Notes under the pieces: model-generated
The model's database searches: none
What the model was told of the DNA's origin: nothing
The model's input: only the letters and a program-made list of their open reading frames with translations
Position numbers and translations under genes: made by a program
Origin: Sphingomonas morindae
GTDB lineage: Bacteria; Pseudomonadota; Alphaproteobacteria; Sphingomonadales; Sphingomonadaceae
Direction: 5' to 3'
DNA: 64,000 bases
NCBI RefSeq assembly: GCF_023822065.1
Contig: NZ_CP084930.1
Span: forward strand, 2,000,001-2,064,000
Part shown: one piece after another, positions 1 through 6,854 of the stretch
Layout of the letters: every line of letters begins with the position of its first letter
Numbering within the stretch: position 1 is the stretch's first letter

Positions 1-504
1 CTCGGAAGATGCTGGGTTACTGATCCAGTACCTGAACCCGCCGGGGGGCGGATCAGGTGGGAGGCTTCCCGGGAAGTAAGAAGCGGTCCGAACGTCATCA
101 TCGGACAAGGTGACGCTTAGCAGGGCGCCTAGCAGGCAGGCGCGCCCCATGCCGACACTGGCGATGATCCCGCACACGCCTCGGCCGTCCTGGTGAATTG
201 CGCGCCTCAACCAGCTTCCGCGCGGCACATAGCCGATCGTTTCCCCGGACGCGGTTTCAACCCGCAGGGCCAACTCGTCGTGGGGATTATCGGGCTCATG
301 TATGAAACGAACGGCCTCGCCCGCTGAGCAGGCAGCAAGGCTCTCTTGGTGAAATGATACACCGGCAACCCGAACGTACAGCACGCCATCATCCACGCTG
401 AGCGACTCCGACTCGATGGCCCTATGATCCCTAACACAGGTGAACATTTCAAGAACGGTGTGAAACTTCCCACATAGCTGTTGACGTGGTGTGATCTGTC
501 CCAC
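1..504 (-). CDS. HIRAN-domain protein, 3' end cut by window edge
   Basis: An open frame of 168 codons runs leftward off the window. After about 45 residues it shows the pattern of a HIRAN domain: VRVAGVSF, then EPDNPHDELALRV, then ETIGYVPR, the conserved asparagine/aspartate strand and the IGY.P turn. HIRAN domains bind DNA ends or stalled forks in helicases such as HLTF/Rad5 and also occur alone in phages; which applies here is unknown because the C-terminal part is missing. The start is taken as GTG at 504, which has GGAG seven bases upstream; an ATG at 447 is possible but lacks a ribosome site. The gene is divergent from the phage gene run that starts at 546, and their leader regions overlap. 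Confidence 0.65.
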   Translation of the reverse strand, partial: MGQITPRQQLCGKFHTVLEMFTCVRDHRAIESESLSVDDGVLYVRVAGVSFHQESLAACSAGEAVRFIHEPDNPHDELALRVETASGETIGYVPRGSWLRRAIHQDGRGVCGIIASVGMGRACLLGALLSVTLSDDDVRTASYFPGSLPPDPPPGGFRYWISNPASSE

Positions 505-510
505 TACTTA
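481..510 (+). promoter_or_regulatory. Candidate promoter of the rightward phage gene run
   Basis: TTGACG at 481-486 and TACTTA at 505-510 are separated by 18 bases, a plausible vegetative promoter. It lies just upstream of the first rightward gene and inside the leader of the divergent HIRAN gene. Seen by eye only; weak support. Confidence 0.3.
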
Positions 511-545
511 GCTCCATGGCCCGACGCGGGCGATGGAGACCTTTC

Positions 546-1043
546 GTGATCCACCAGAAAATCGAACCGCCGTTCGACGAGCGCGATCCGGACACCGCCC
601 AGGTGCTCGATCAGGCGCTGCCGATGGTGAAAGCCCTCGCCGGACTGCGCGGGCAGAAGGCGCCGCCGAAGCCGCGCGACGCGGAGGGGCTGGCCGTCGA
701 GATCCGCAAGGTTGAGGAGCTGCTGGCCCTCAAGGCCGATCGCATCGGGTGCTCGGTCGAAGAGCTCGAGGCGAGGGGGCGCGAGCTGATCGAGGCGCGC
801 ACCAAGCGCAAGCTGCCGCCGGTCCGCTTCCAGGTCGCCGAGCCGGCGCGCCAGCCGAGCGAGGTCGAGCGCAAGGCTGATCTGGAGATCGGCTGCATCG
901 AGGACGAGATCCGCGAGCAGGAGGCCCGCAGGGTCGAGGAGGAAGTCAAGCTGGAGCGGCGGCGCGGGCGGATCGCCCAGCTGCGCACCCGGCTCGCTCA
1001 GCTGAAGCTGGAGCGCGCTGGCCTCGCCGGAGGTGCCGCGTGA
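546..1043 (+). CDS. Phage hypothetical protein, helical/coiled coil
   Basis: A 165-residue protein, highly charged, rich in Glu, Arg, Lys and Leu, with a long C-terminal stretch (about residues 105-160) predicted by eye to be a coiled coil (alternating Glu/Arg with heptad-like Leu and Ile). No catalytic motif is recognised. The chosen start is GTG 546, which has GGAG seven bases upstream; an in-frame ATG at 516 lacks a good ribosome site and would sit on the putative promoter. Its stop overlaps the next gene in a TGATG, so it is translationally coupled to the downstream membrane protein. It is the first gene of the rightward run. A structural or DNA-binding accessory role is possible but not shown. 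Confidence 0.6.
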   Translation: MIHQKIEPPFDERDPDTAQVLDQALPMVKALAGLRGQKAPPKPRDAEGLAVEIRKVEELLALKADRIGCSVEELEARGRELIEARTKRKLPPVRFQVAEPARQPSEVERKADLEIGCIEDEIREQEARRVEEEVKLERRRGRIAQLRTRLAQLKLERAGLAGGAA

Positions 1044-1276
1044 TGCGCCTCGTCTTCATCACCGCGCCGATTGGCGCCCTGATTGGCTGGGCCGCTGTAG
1101 CCGCTGCCCTGGCGGGCGACGCCTGGCTCGCCTGGAGCCTGATCGCCGCCTCGCTCTTCTGCATGGCCGCCCCCTGGCTCTTCGACGATGCCGAGCAGGA
1201 CGAGCCCGCCGCAGACGAGCAGGTGCTGGGCGACATGGTGTTGCAGGCTGGCCCGCAGGGTCCGGAGCTCGCCTGA
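1043..1276 (+). CDS. Small phage membrane protein
   Basis: A 77-residue protein with two hydrophobic segments separated by a short turn (about residues 3-22 and 28-48), followed by an acidic C-terminal tail rich in Asp, Glu and Ala. This suggests a small two-pass or hairpin inner-membrane protein. The ATG at 1043 overlaps the previous stop (TGATG) and has GGAGG at 1029-1033. Its own stop overlaps the next start in the same way. No family is recognised. Holin-like topology is conceivable, but no lysis genes are next to it, so I do not assign that role. Confidence 0.6.
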   Translation: MRLVFITAPIGALIGWAAVAAALAGDAWLAWSLIAASLFCMAAPWLFDDAEQDEPAADEQVLGDMVLQAGPQGPELA

Positions 1277-1644
1277 TGCTGACCCGGCTTCCCGCCCGCC
1301 GCCAGCGCAACAGCGGCGCCGCGCAGAAGGTGCGCAGCGTGCCGGGGCATCTCGCCTGGGTCCGCGGGCATGGCTGCTCTGTGCCCGGCTGCCAGCCGGA
1401 TGCGGACCGGCCGGGCTCCGATCGGATTGAGGCCGCCCACGTTCGGCGCGGCACCGACGGGGGCGCCAGCCTGAAGCCGCACGATCGCTGGGCGATCAGC
1501 CTGTGCGCTCACCATCACCGCCGGCAGCATGAGGTCGGCGAGGCGTCGTTCGAGCGCGAGACGGGCATCGACATGGCCGCGCTCGCCCGCGCCTTCGCCG
1601 CGCGATCGCCGCATCGCGCCAAGCTCGACGAGGCACCGCTTTGA
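1276..1644 (+). CDS. HNH-like / DUF968-type putative nuclease
   Basis: A 122-residue basic protein. Its middle contains CSVPGC, then AAHVRRG, then SLCAHHHRRQH, i.e. paired cysteines followed by a histidine cluster. This fits the small phage HNH-like families (DUF968/YbcO type) that bind zinc and cut DNA. The ATG at 1276 overlaps the previous stop. The same DNA stays open further upstream in this frame, but that extension runs through the membrane-protein gene and has no ribosome site. It sits between a membrane protein and the PP-loop protein. Nuclease activity is inferred from the Cys/His pattern only; the exact family would need a profile search. Confidence 0.6.
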   Translation: MLTRLPARRQRNSGAAQKVRSVPGHLAWVRGHGCSVPGCQPDADRPGSDRIEAAHVRRGTDGGASLKPHDRWAISLCAHHHRRQHEVGEASFERETGIDMAALARAFAARSPHRAKLDEAPL

Positions 1645-1682
1645 ACCGTTCGACCTATAGCCTCTTCAGTGGCGGAGTTCGC

Positions 1683-2879
1683 ATGCTCAGTGAGGAGGCC
1701 ATTGAGCTGACGCTCGCATCGCTTCGTGCCTATTGGTCCGAGCATGACCATATCGCCGTCGCCTGGTCGGGCGGGAAGGACAGCACCGCTCTGGTGACGA
1801 TCCTTGTCCACCTGATCGAGGCCGGCGAGCTGCCCCGTCCGGCGCGGCTCTTCGTCTTCTATGCCGACACGCGCATGGAGCTGCTGCCGATCCAGGCCTC
1901 GGCCGAGCTGATCATGGCGAAGCTACGGGAGCGGGACTGGATCACGCTCGAGGTGGTTATGGCGCCGCTCGACAAGCGCTTCATGGTTTACATGCTCGGC
2001 CGCGGGGTGCCGCCGCCGAACAACAACACGCTCCGCTGGTGCACGCGCCAGATCAAGGTCGATCCCATGACAGCGGCGCTGGAGACGGCGCTCAACGGCC
2101 TCAGCGGCTCAGCGCTGATGATAACAGGCGTGCGCCAGGGCGAGAGTGCCGTTCGCGACGGTCGCATCGCCATGTCCTGCGGCAAGGATGGGGCCGAGTG
2201 TGGACAAGGCTGGTACCAAAAGGCGCTACCGGAAGCGAAGAGCCTGCGCGGCCGCCTCAACACGTTGGCGCCGTTGCTGCACTGGCGCGTCTGCATCGTC
2301 TGGGATTGGCTCAAGGTCTACGCGCCGCAGCCGGAGTTCGGTGGCTGGCCGACACAGATGCTCGCTGACGCCTATGGCGGTGACGACGCGGTCGAGAAAA
2401 ACGCGCGTACCGGCTGCACTGAGTGCCCGCTCGCCGAGGATGACACGGCGGTGCAGAATATCATCGCCATGTCCGACTGGGCATATCTGGCTCCGGTACG
2501 GCGCCTGAAGCCGCTCTATCGCTGGCTGCGCGAACCAGCGCAGCGCCTCCGCAAGGCCGGGGCGGAGAAGCTGAAGTCGGGTGCGATCGCGGCCAACCCG
2601 CAGCGAATGGGGCCGCTGACCCTGGAAGCCCGACGGCAGGCGCTCGATACGGTTCTATCGATCCAAGCCGAGGTGAATGCCGAAGCTGACCGGCTCGGCC
2701 GCCCCCGGCTCGACCTGATCAACCCGGAGGAGGAGGCTCGAATTCGTGAGCTCATCGCGCTTGGCACGTGGCCGGACAAGTGGACGGGTCAGGAGCCCCT
2801 CGCGACCGCGTGGTTGGATCGCGTCAACCAAGACGGATCCGTCGAGCCGATCCTCTTCCGCGAGCTGGTTGGATCATGA
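1683..2879 (+). CDS. Phage PP-loop ATPase, PAPS-reductase / DndC-like
   Basis: A 398-residue protein with the pyrophosphate-binding loop WSGGKDST near residues 28-35, then RWCTRQIK, TGVRQGES, a CGKDGAECG pair and GCTECPL. The PP-loop with scattered cysteines is shared by PAPS reductases and DndC, which activates sulfur for DNA phosphorothioation, and is common in tailed phages as a protein of unclear role. The extra cysteines could hold an iron-sulfur cluster. No dndA, B, D or E-like gene is next to it, so DNA thiolation is not supported here. The start ATG 1683 has GGAG five bases upstream; TTG 1641 is an alternative. Its stop overlaps the next ATG. Confidence 0.75.
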   Translation: MLSEEAIELTLASLRAYWSEHDHIAVAWSGGKDSTALVTILVHLIEAGELPRPARLFVFYADTRMELLPIQASAELIMAKLRERDWITLEVVMAPLDKRFMVYMLGRGVPPPNNNTLRWCTRQIKVDPMTAALETALNGLSGSALMITGVRQGESAVRDGRIAMSCGKDGAECGQGWYQKALPEAKSLRGRLNTLAPLLHWRVCIVWDWLKVYAPQPEFGGWPTQMLADAYGGDDAVEKNARTGCTECPLAEDDTAVQNIIAMSDWAYLAPVRRLKPLYRWLREPAQRLRKAGAEKLKSGAIAANPQRMGPLTLEARRQALDTVLSIQAEVNAEADRLGRPRLDLINPEEEARIRELIALGTWPDKWTGQEPLATAWLDRVNQDGSVEPILFRELVGS

Positions 2880-3502
2880 TTGGGCATCTCCCCCGGATCA
2901 CGCCGACGGAGATCGCCGAGGCGGCCTATGAGGCGAAGCCGGCCCGCCGAAAGCTCGTAAACGGGTGGCCCTTGCCCGCCAGCCGCTTCCGGAAGAGCAG
3001 CGACGTGGAGCTGCTCGCCCGCGCGGCGAAGGCGGCGTTCGAGGCCGATCTGGCCGCCTCGGTCCCGCCGGACTGGATCGAGATCGCGCGCACGGCGCTG
3101 CTCGCCGAGGTGGAGCGCCGCGCGCCCGCCGCCGACATGTCGGTGCTCGAGCGCTACGGGCTCGCCGCACCGATTCGGCTGCTCTCGATGGGGAGCACCT
3201 ACTCTTATGACCGGCTGGGCGGGGGAGGCGGAGCCCTGTTCCCGCGCGCCCGGCTCAATCCGTCCGGCGAGCTGGTGTTCAGCGCCGACTGTTCGGAGCC
3301 GATGCCCGCCGCCGCACTCGAAATCCTACAGGCCCGTGAAGTCGTCCGCGCGCAGAAGGTCAGAGGCTATGAGGCCGCCGCCTCCTGGGCCGCGCGCGAG
3401 CTGCGCCGGACGGGCCAGGCGCCGACCTGGGCGGAGATCGAGGAACAGTTCCCGCGCGTCGGCGCGTGGCTCGCCTCTCAACGCAGGATACGCCGATGCT
3501 AG
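2876..3502 (+). CDS. Phage hypothetical protein
   Basis: A 208-residue protein starting at an ATG that overlaps the previous stop (ATGA). It is Ala/Arg-rich and mostly helical by composition, with a glycine run near residue 117 (five Gly) flanked by SYDRLG and ALFPRARL. No recognised motif or family. It is the last gene of the first rightward block; a short hairpin follows, and then the convergent DUF1488-like gene. Confidence 0.55.
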   Translation: MIGHLPRITPTEIAEAAYEAKPARRKLVNGWPLPASRFRKSSDVELLARAAKAAFEADLAASVPPDWIEIARTALLAEVERRAPAADMSVLERYGLAAPIRLLSMGSTYSYDRLGGGGGALFPRARLNPSGELVFSADCSEPMPAAALEILQAREVVRAQKVRGYEAAASWAARELRRTGQAPTWAEIEEQFPRVGAWLASQRRIRRC

Positions 3503-3518
3503 CTTCCATTCTCTCCCA

Positions 3519-3534
3519 CGGCGGCCTGCCGCCG
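3519..3534. terminator. Hairpin between convergent phage genes
   Basis: CGGCGG-CCTG-CCGCCG forms a 6-bp GC stem with a four-base loop between the ends of two convergent genes. There is no T-run, so this is a weak terminator candidate. Confidence 0.3.
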
Positions 3535-3542
3535 GCGAAGGC

Positions 3543-3806
3543 TCAGATGTCGTCGACGTCGATCCTAACCGGCTCGGTGAATCCTTCGCCCTGTTGGTCG
3601 ATCTTCCGATGAGCTGCTCGCTCAACATCTTGCCGGACTTCAGCGAACACCTGCTCCGGCGTCATCGCGCCCGGGATCGGCCCGTAGAGCTCTGCCAGTG
3701 CATCGAGCGTGACCTCGCAGCGCACCGGCTTTTCGCGAAACTTCCACGGCGGGATGTCCTTCGCGTCGTGGCCCAACGTCTCCAACGAAAAGGTCAGGAT
3801 TCCCAT
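3543..3806 (-). CDS. DUF1488-like small protein
   Basis: An 87-residue protein on the strand opposite to its neighbours, with the strong third-position G/C bias of real genes here. The order VRCEVTLDALAEL, then AEVRQDVERAAHRKI, then EPVRIDVDDI resembles the DUF1488 family, which has a short strand, a conserved helix with paired alanines and a terminal strand. Function is unknown in that family. The start is placed at ATG 3806; two further ATGs upstream at 3824/3827 are possible. Its start codon overlaps, on the other strand, the ATG of the ASCH-like gene at 3805, an unusually tight divergent pair. Confidence 0.5.
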   Translation of the reverse strand: MGILTFSLETLGHDAKDIPPWKFREKPVRCEVTLDALAELYGPIPGAMTPEQVFAEVRQDVERAAHRKIDQQGEGFTEPVRIDVDDI

Positions 3807-4458
3807 GTCTGATCGCCCCATCATCTTCAGCGCGCCGATGGTGCGCGCCCTGATCGAAGGCCGCAAGACGCAGACGCGGCGGCTCCTGTCCCTCCGAGGG
3901 CGTCGAGGCTTCAGCGAGTTCGGACCATCGGACACTCCTGGCTATGACTGGCACTTCCGCGATGCTGGCATGCGCTGGCACGACGTGCAGGCCGATCGGC
4001 TGCTCGAGCTTCTGCCTTATGCGGCCGGCGATCGGCTCTATGTGCGGGAGGCGTGGTCGCATACCGGACATGGCGTCTGGTCGATCGAGCAGGCCCGTAT
4101 GGCCGCGCACGTCAATGGCCGTCCGATCTATCGCGCCACGGACGAGACGGACGCTGGCACGAAGTTCTGGCCATCGATCCACATGCCGCGCGAGTTCTCG
4201 CGCCTGACGCTGATGGTCGAGGCTTTGAAGGTCGAGCGGTTGCAGGACATCAGCGAGGAGGATGCGCTCAAGGAAGGTGTGGAGCCGATGAAATACCCGG
4301 AAATTGGCGAGTGGGGGTGGCCGCAGAGGAAGTTTGCCGACCTATGGCGCTCCTTGCACGGCCCGGATAGCTGGGAAGCGAACCCTTGGGTGGTCGCGCC
4401 CACCTTCAGCGTGATCCGCGCCAATATCGACAGCTTGCCCAATCGGGTGGCGGCATGA
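3805..4458 (+). CDS. Phage ASCH-like hypothetical protein
   Basis: A 217-residue protein of a type common in proteobacterial phages: IIFSAPMVRALIEGRKTQTRR at the N terminus, then GDRLYVREAW, then SIHMPREFSRLTL, then ERLQDISEEDALKEG, and a WEANPWV ending. This order matches ASCH/PUA-like phage proteins thought to bind RNA or nucleotides; no enzyme activity is established. ATG 3805 has AGGA six bases upstream. Its stop overlaps the ATG of the next gene. It is divergent from the DUF1488-like gene, whose start codon it overlaps. Confidence 0.7.
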   Translation: MSDRPIIFSAPMVRALIEGRKTQTRRLLSLRGRRGFSEFGPSDTPGYDWHFRDAGMRWHDVQADRLLELLPYAAGDRLYVREAWSHTGHGVWSIEQARMAAHVNGRPIYRATDETDAGTKFWPSIHMPREFSRLTLMVEALKVERLQDISEEDALKEGVEPMKYPEIGEWGWPQRKFADLWRSLHGPDSWEANPWVVAPTFSVIRANIDSLPNRVAA

Positions 4459-4718
4459 CCTGCGGTCATGTCCAGCTGCCCGGCGGAGCCCGGGCGATCG
4501 TCTGCTCATCGAACCGACGGCAGCGCTGCCGCTGCGGCCGGCCGGCGACGTTGCTCTGCGATTGGAAGGTGCCCGAGCGGCGGAGCGGGACGTGCGACGC
4601 GCCGCTGTGCCGGCGCTGCTCCGTCCAGCCGGCCAGGGACAAGGATCTGTGCCCACAGCACGCCGCCGCCTGGGCGGCGCGCCAGGGCCGGCTTAATCTC
4701 GATGGAGGTGCGGCCTGA
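4455..4718 (+). CDS. Small cysteine-rich, probably zinc-binding phage protein
   Basis: An 87-residue protein with CxC and CxxC-like cysteines spread over the middle: RCRCGR, TLLCDW, GTCDAPLCRRC and LCPQH. The spacing suggests two zinc sites of the ribbon or knuckle type. Start and stop overlap its neighbours by a few bases (ATGA before, TGATG after), so it belongs to the same translated run. No specific family is recognised. DNA or RNA binding is a guess from the fold type. Confidence 0.6.
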   Translation: MTCGHVQLPGGARAIVCSSNRRQRCRCGRPATLLCDWKVPERRSGTCDAPLCRRCSVQPARDKDLCPQHAAAWAARQGRLNLDGGAA

Positions 4719-5158
4719 TGGCCTATGGAAAAGATACTGAGGTGCCGTTCGAGCGCTCGGTCGCCGAGATCGTCGCGCTCCTGCGTGGCGCTGGCGCCGA
4801 TCAGATCGGCCAGATGGAGGATCGCGCCAGCTTCACGATCCAATTCGCTTTGGGCGGCCGCATCGTCAAATTTGTGGTGCGGTTGCTGGCCCCCGACGAC
4901 GTCGAGAAGATCCGCGGGCGACGACAGGATCCCGCTCGCGTCGAAGAGCAGTGGCGCCGCCAGCGCGGCCGCGCGCTGCTGCTGGTGATCAAGGCGAAGC
5001 TCGAGAGCGTCGAAAGCGACGTGGAGACCTTCGAGCAGGCGTTCCTCGCCAACATCGTGATGGCCGATGGCACGACGCTCTATGATCGCGTGCGCCAGCC
5101 GCTCGCGCTCGAATATCGAGACCGGAAGCCGGTGCTGCTGCTGGGAGGCCCGGCATGA
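4718..5158 (+). CDS. Phage hypothetical protein
   Basis: A 146-residue protein with a mixed strand/helix make-up: an N-terminal helix, the strand FTIQFALGGRIVKFVVRLL, then a basic linker (RGRRQDPAR) followed by a long helix and a C-terminal LALEYRDRKPVLLL strand. It resembles small phage proteins of unknown function next to replication genes. Start ATG 4718 overlaps the preceding stop; its own stop overlaps the next start. No function is assigned. Confidence 0.6.
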   Translation: MAYGKDTEVPFERSVAEIVALLRGAGADQIGQMEDRASFTIQFALGGRIVKFVVRLLAPDDVEKIRGRRQDPARVEEQWRRQRGRALLLVIKAKLESVESDVETFEQAFLANIVMADGTTLYDRVRQPLALEYRDRKPVLLLGGPA

Positions 5159-5382
5159 CGTGGTCTCGTCAGGCGCTATGGGCGAAAGAGCGCGCGGTTC
5201 TGCTCAAGTGTGAGGGGCTGCTCGCCTATCGCGCCGGTGTGCCCGCCAGCGGCAACCCGCACCCGCTCGGCTCAGCCAATGCTGCAAGTTGGGCGCGCGG
5301 GTGGATCGCTGGACCGGGGCCGCGGGAGCCTGTCCGCATTGAAGCGAAAACGGAGAAAGGATCGCATGGCAAGCCTGGCTGA
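5155..5382 (+). CDS. Rmf/CrpP-like small protein
   Basis: A 75-residue protein with the spacing of ribosome modulation factor-like proteins: CEGLLAYRAG, then a SGNPHP turn, then SWARGWIAG, i.e. a first helix with Glu-Gly, an Asn/Cys-Pro turn and the W..GW second helix. Rmf dimerises ribosomes in stationary phase; CrpP-like relatives occur on plasmids and phages with unsettled roles. The match is to the fold pattern only. ATG 5155 overlaps the previous stop. The start of the next gene lies inside its last codons. Confidence 0.55.
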   Translation: MTWSRQALWAKERAVLLKCEGLLAYRAGVPASGNPHPLGSANAASWARGWIAGPGPREPVRIEAKTEKGSHGKPG

Positions 5383-5698
5383 TCTGGCGCGGCACTGGTC
5401 GCGTCAAACGGAGAAGGGGAAGGGCATCAGGATCGAGGCCGACGCGCTCGACGTCCTGAACGCCAACGGAGTCGGCGAGCTGATCCAGCGCCTCGCCGCT
5501 GAGGAACAGAGGAACGCATGCAAGCAGCGGATCACGGGCTCTACACCCGGGGAAAATACCGGCTCGAGTGGGATCGCCGCCGAGACGGAAGCCTTCGGAG
5601 CCCCTTCCTCCAGATTGTCTGGTATGATCCCGCAGCGCGACGTCTCCGCAGCCGCTCGACGGGCACAGAGGACGTCCAACAGGCGGAAAATGAGCTAG
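5366..5698 (+). CDS. Small phage protein overlapping the integrase start
   Basis: A frame of 110 codons beginning MASLADLARHW. The first ~50 residues have good codon bias and look helical and charged. The remaining ~60 residues (Ser, Thr, Arg and Ala rich) lie in a different frame inside the integrase gene, an overlap of 181 bases. Small genes of this kind often precede and overlap the integrase in sphingomonad prophages, so the overlap may be genuine; alternatively only the N-terminal part is functional. An excisionase or regulator of the integrase is possible from position, but no helix-turn-helix is clear. Confidence 0.5.
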   Translation: MASLADLARHWSRQTEKGKGIRIEADALDVLNANGVGELIQRLAAEEQRNACKQRITGSTPGENTGSSGIAAETEAFGAPSSRLSGMIPQRDVSAAARRAQRTSNRRKMS

Positions 5699-6759
5699 AC
5701 GCCTTCTACCTGAAACGGGAGCGCGGGCAGGCCGTGTGCGGCACCTGCGGCCAGCCGCTGCGCGCCGGCGCGCGGCACCTCGTGACGGACGCGATCGCCG
5801 ATTATCTCGTGGCGAGGGAAGGGCGCTCGAGCATCGGCTCGATCAAGCCTCGCCTCGCGCACGTCACCGCTTACCTAACCGACACGGATCGGCTTGCGAC
5901 CGCGTGCGAGGACCTTGACGAAGACTGGATAGACGCCTTTCGCGAGTGGGCGATGGAGGTGCCGATCGTCTCTCCCACGGGCATTGAGCGAGAGCGGACA
6001 CCCGGCACGGTCGAGGCGAGCGTTCGGCAGCTCGCCGCCGCCATCAACTTCGCGCATGGGCGCAAGGACACGCTGTTCCCTGCCGCCTTCGCCGCGAAGC
6101 CGCCGGCGGAGGTGAGCCGCACGCCCAGCTACCGGGCGGACATCCCGACGCTCGCGCGCATGTTCCGCTATTGCGTGGATCCGGAGATGGCCGAAGGCGA
6201 GGGGCCGAAGGTGCTCGAGCGCCGCAAGCGCGAGCGCGCGCAGCTGCACCGGTTCCTCCAAATCAGCGTGGCAACCTGGGCCAGGCCGGACGCCGCCCAC
6301 GACGTCAACACTGACCGCGAAGCGGACCAGTGGAACACGAACGCGCGAGCGCTGAACCTCAACCCGCGCGGCCGCGCGCAGACCAAGAAGTACAGGCCTA
6401 TCGTCCCGATCCCTCGGCAGCTGGCACCGCTGCTTGACGCGAACAAGGGGTTTTACGTTTCGGTCGACTCGGTGCGGAAGGCGTTCGAGGCGATGCAGGA
6501 TGCTGTCGGCCTTCCGAGGAGCGGGGAGGGTGGGCTTAAGCTAATCCGCCGCAGCATGGCCCATCTGGCGCGCCAGCGCCTTGGTGAACGGGATTGGATT
6601 GAAGGCCAAGTCATGCTCGGACATCGGCGGCCGTCAACCTCAGACACCTACGCGCCCTTTGACGTGGGCTACCTAGCAGCGGCGCTGCGAACAATTGAGG
6701 GGATCATCGACCAGATTGTTGAGTGCGTGCCGATGGCATATCAGATGCCCTTCGTATGA
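5518..6759 (+). CDS. Phage-type tyrosine recombinase (integrase)
   Basis: A 413-residue protein. The C-terminal half carries the catalytic pattern: TWARPDAA (box I Arg), QTKKYRPIVPIP (beta-strand Lys), LIRRSMAHLA (box II Arg, but without the usual His three residues before it), LGHRRPSTSDTYAPF (box III His and the nucleophile Tyr). An N-terminal CGTCG pair around residue 75 may form a small metal site next to the arm-binding region. It should integrate and excise the element at the tRNA-Arg gene about 2.2 kb downstream. ATG 5518 has GAGGAAC upstream. The weakened box II makes activity likely but not certain. Confidence 0.8.
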   Translation: MQAADHGLYTRGKYRLEWDRRRDGSLRSPFLQIVWYDPAARRLRSRSTGTEDVQQAENELDAFYLKRERGQAVCGTCGQPLRAGARHLVTDAIADYLVAREGRSSIGSIKPRLAHVTAYLTDTDRLATACEDLDEDWIDAFREWAMEVPIVSPTGIERERTPGTVEASVRQLAAAINFAHGRKDTLFPAAFAAKPPAEVSRTPSYRADIPTLARMFRYCVDPEMAEGEGPKVLERRKRERAQLHRFLQISVATWARPDAAHDVNTDREADQWNTNARALNLNPRGRAQTKKYRPIVPIPRQLAPLLDANKGFYVSVDSVRKAFEAMQDAVGLPRSGEGGLKLIRRSMAHLARQRLGERDWIEGQVMLGHRRPSTSDTYAPFDVGYLAAALRTIEGIIDQIVECVPMAYQMPFV

Positions 6760-6798
6760 GGCCGTTTAAGGAGATATTAGGCCTCCCAATAGCCAGAC

Positions 6799-6827
6799 TT
6801 GACAGGTATCCCCTTTTGAACGATACC
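6799..6827 (+). promoter_or_regulatory. Promoter with overlapping operator-like inverted repeat
   Basis: A perfect TTGACA at 6799-6804 is followed after 17 bases by GATACC at 6822-6827 in the -10 position. GGTATC at 6805-6810 and GATACC at 6822-6827 form a perfect 6-bp inverted repeat with an 11-base centre, lying directly on the promoter. This suggests a repressed promoter for the ATPase gene that starts at 6855. No cognate regulator is identified in the window. Confidence 0.5.
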
Positions 6828-6854
6828 TAGGGACGTGAAGCTAGGGGTCCGACT

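Noticed and set aside
207-473. 88-codon minus-strand frame with GTG start at the left edge
   Set aside because: It overlaps the HIRAN frame on the same strand in another phase and its translation (Ser/Pro/Arg/Cys-rich) looks non-coding; the HIRAN frame has domain support.
1683-2879. Complete DNA phosphorothioation (dnd) system
   Set aside because: Only a DndC-like protein is present; none of the other dnd products is encoded nearby.
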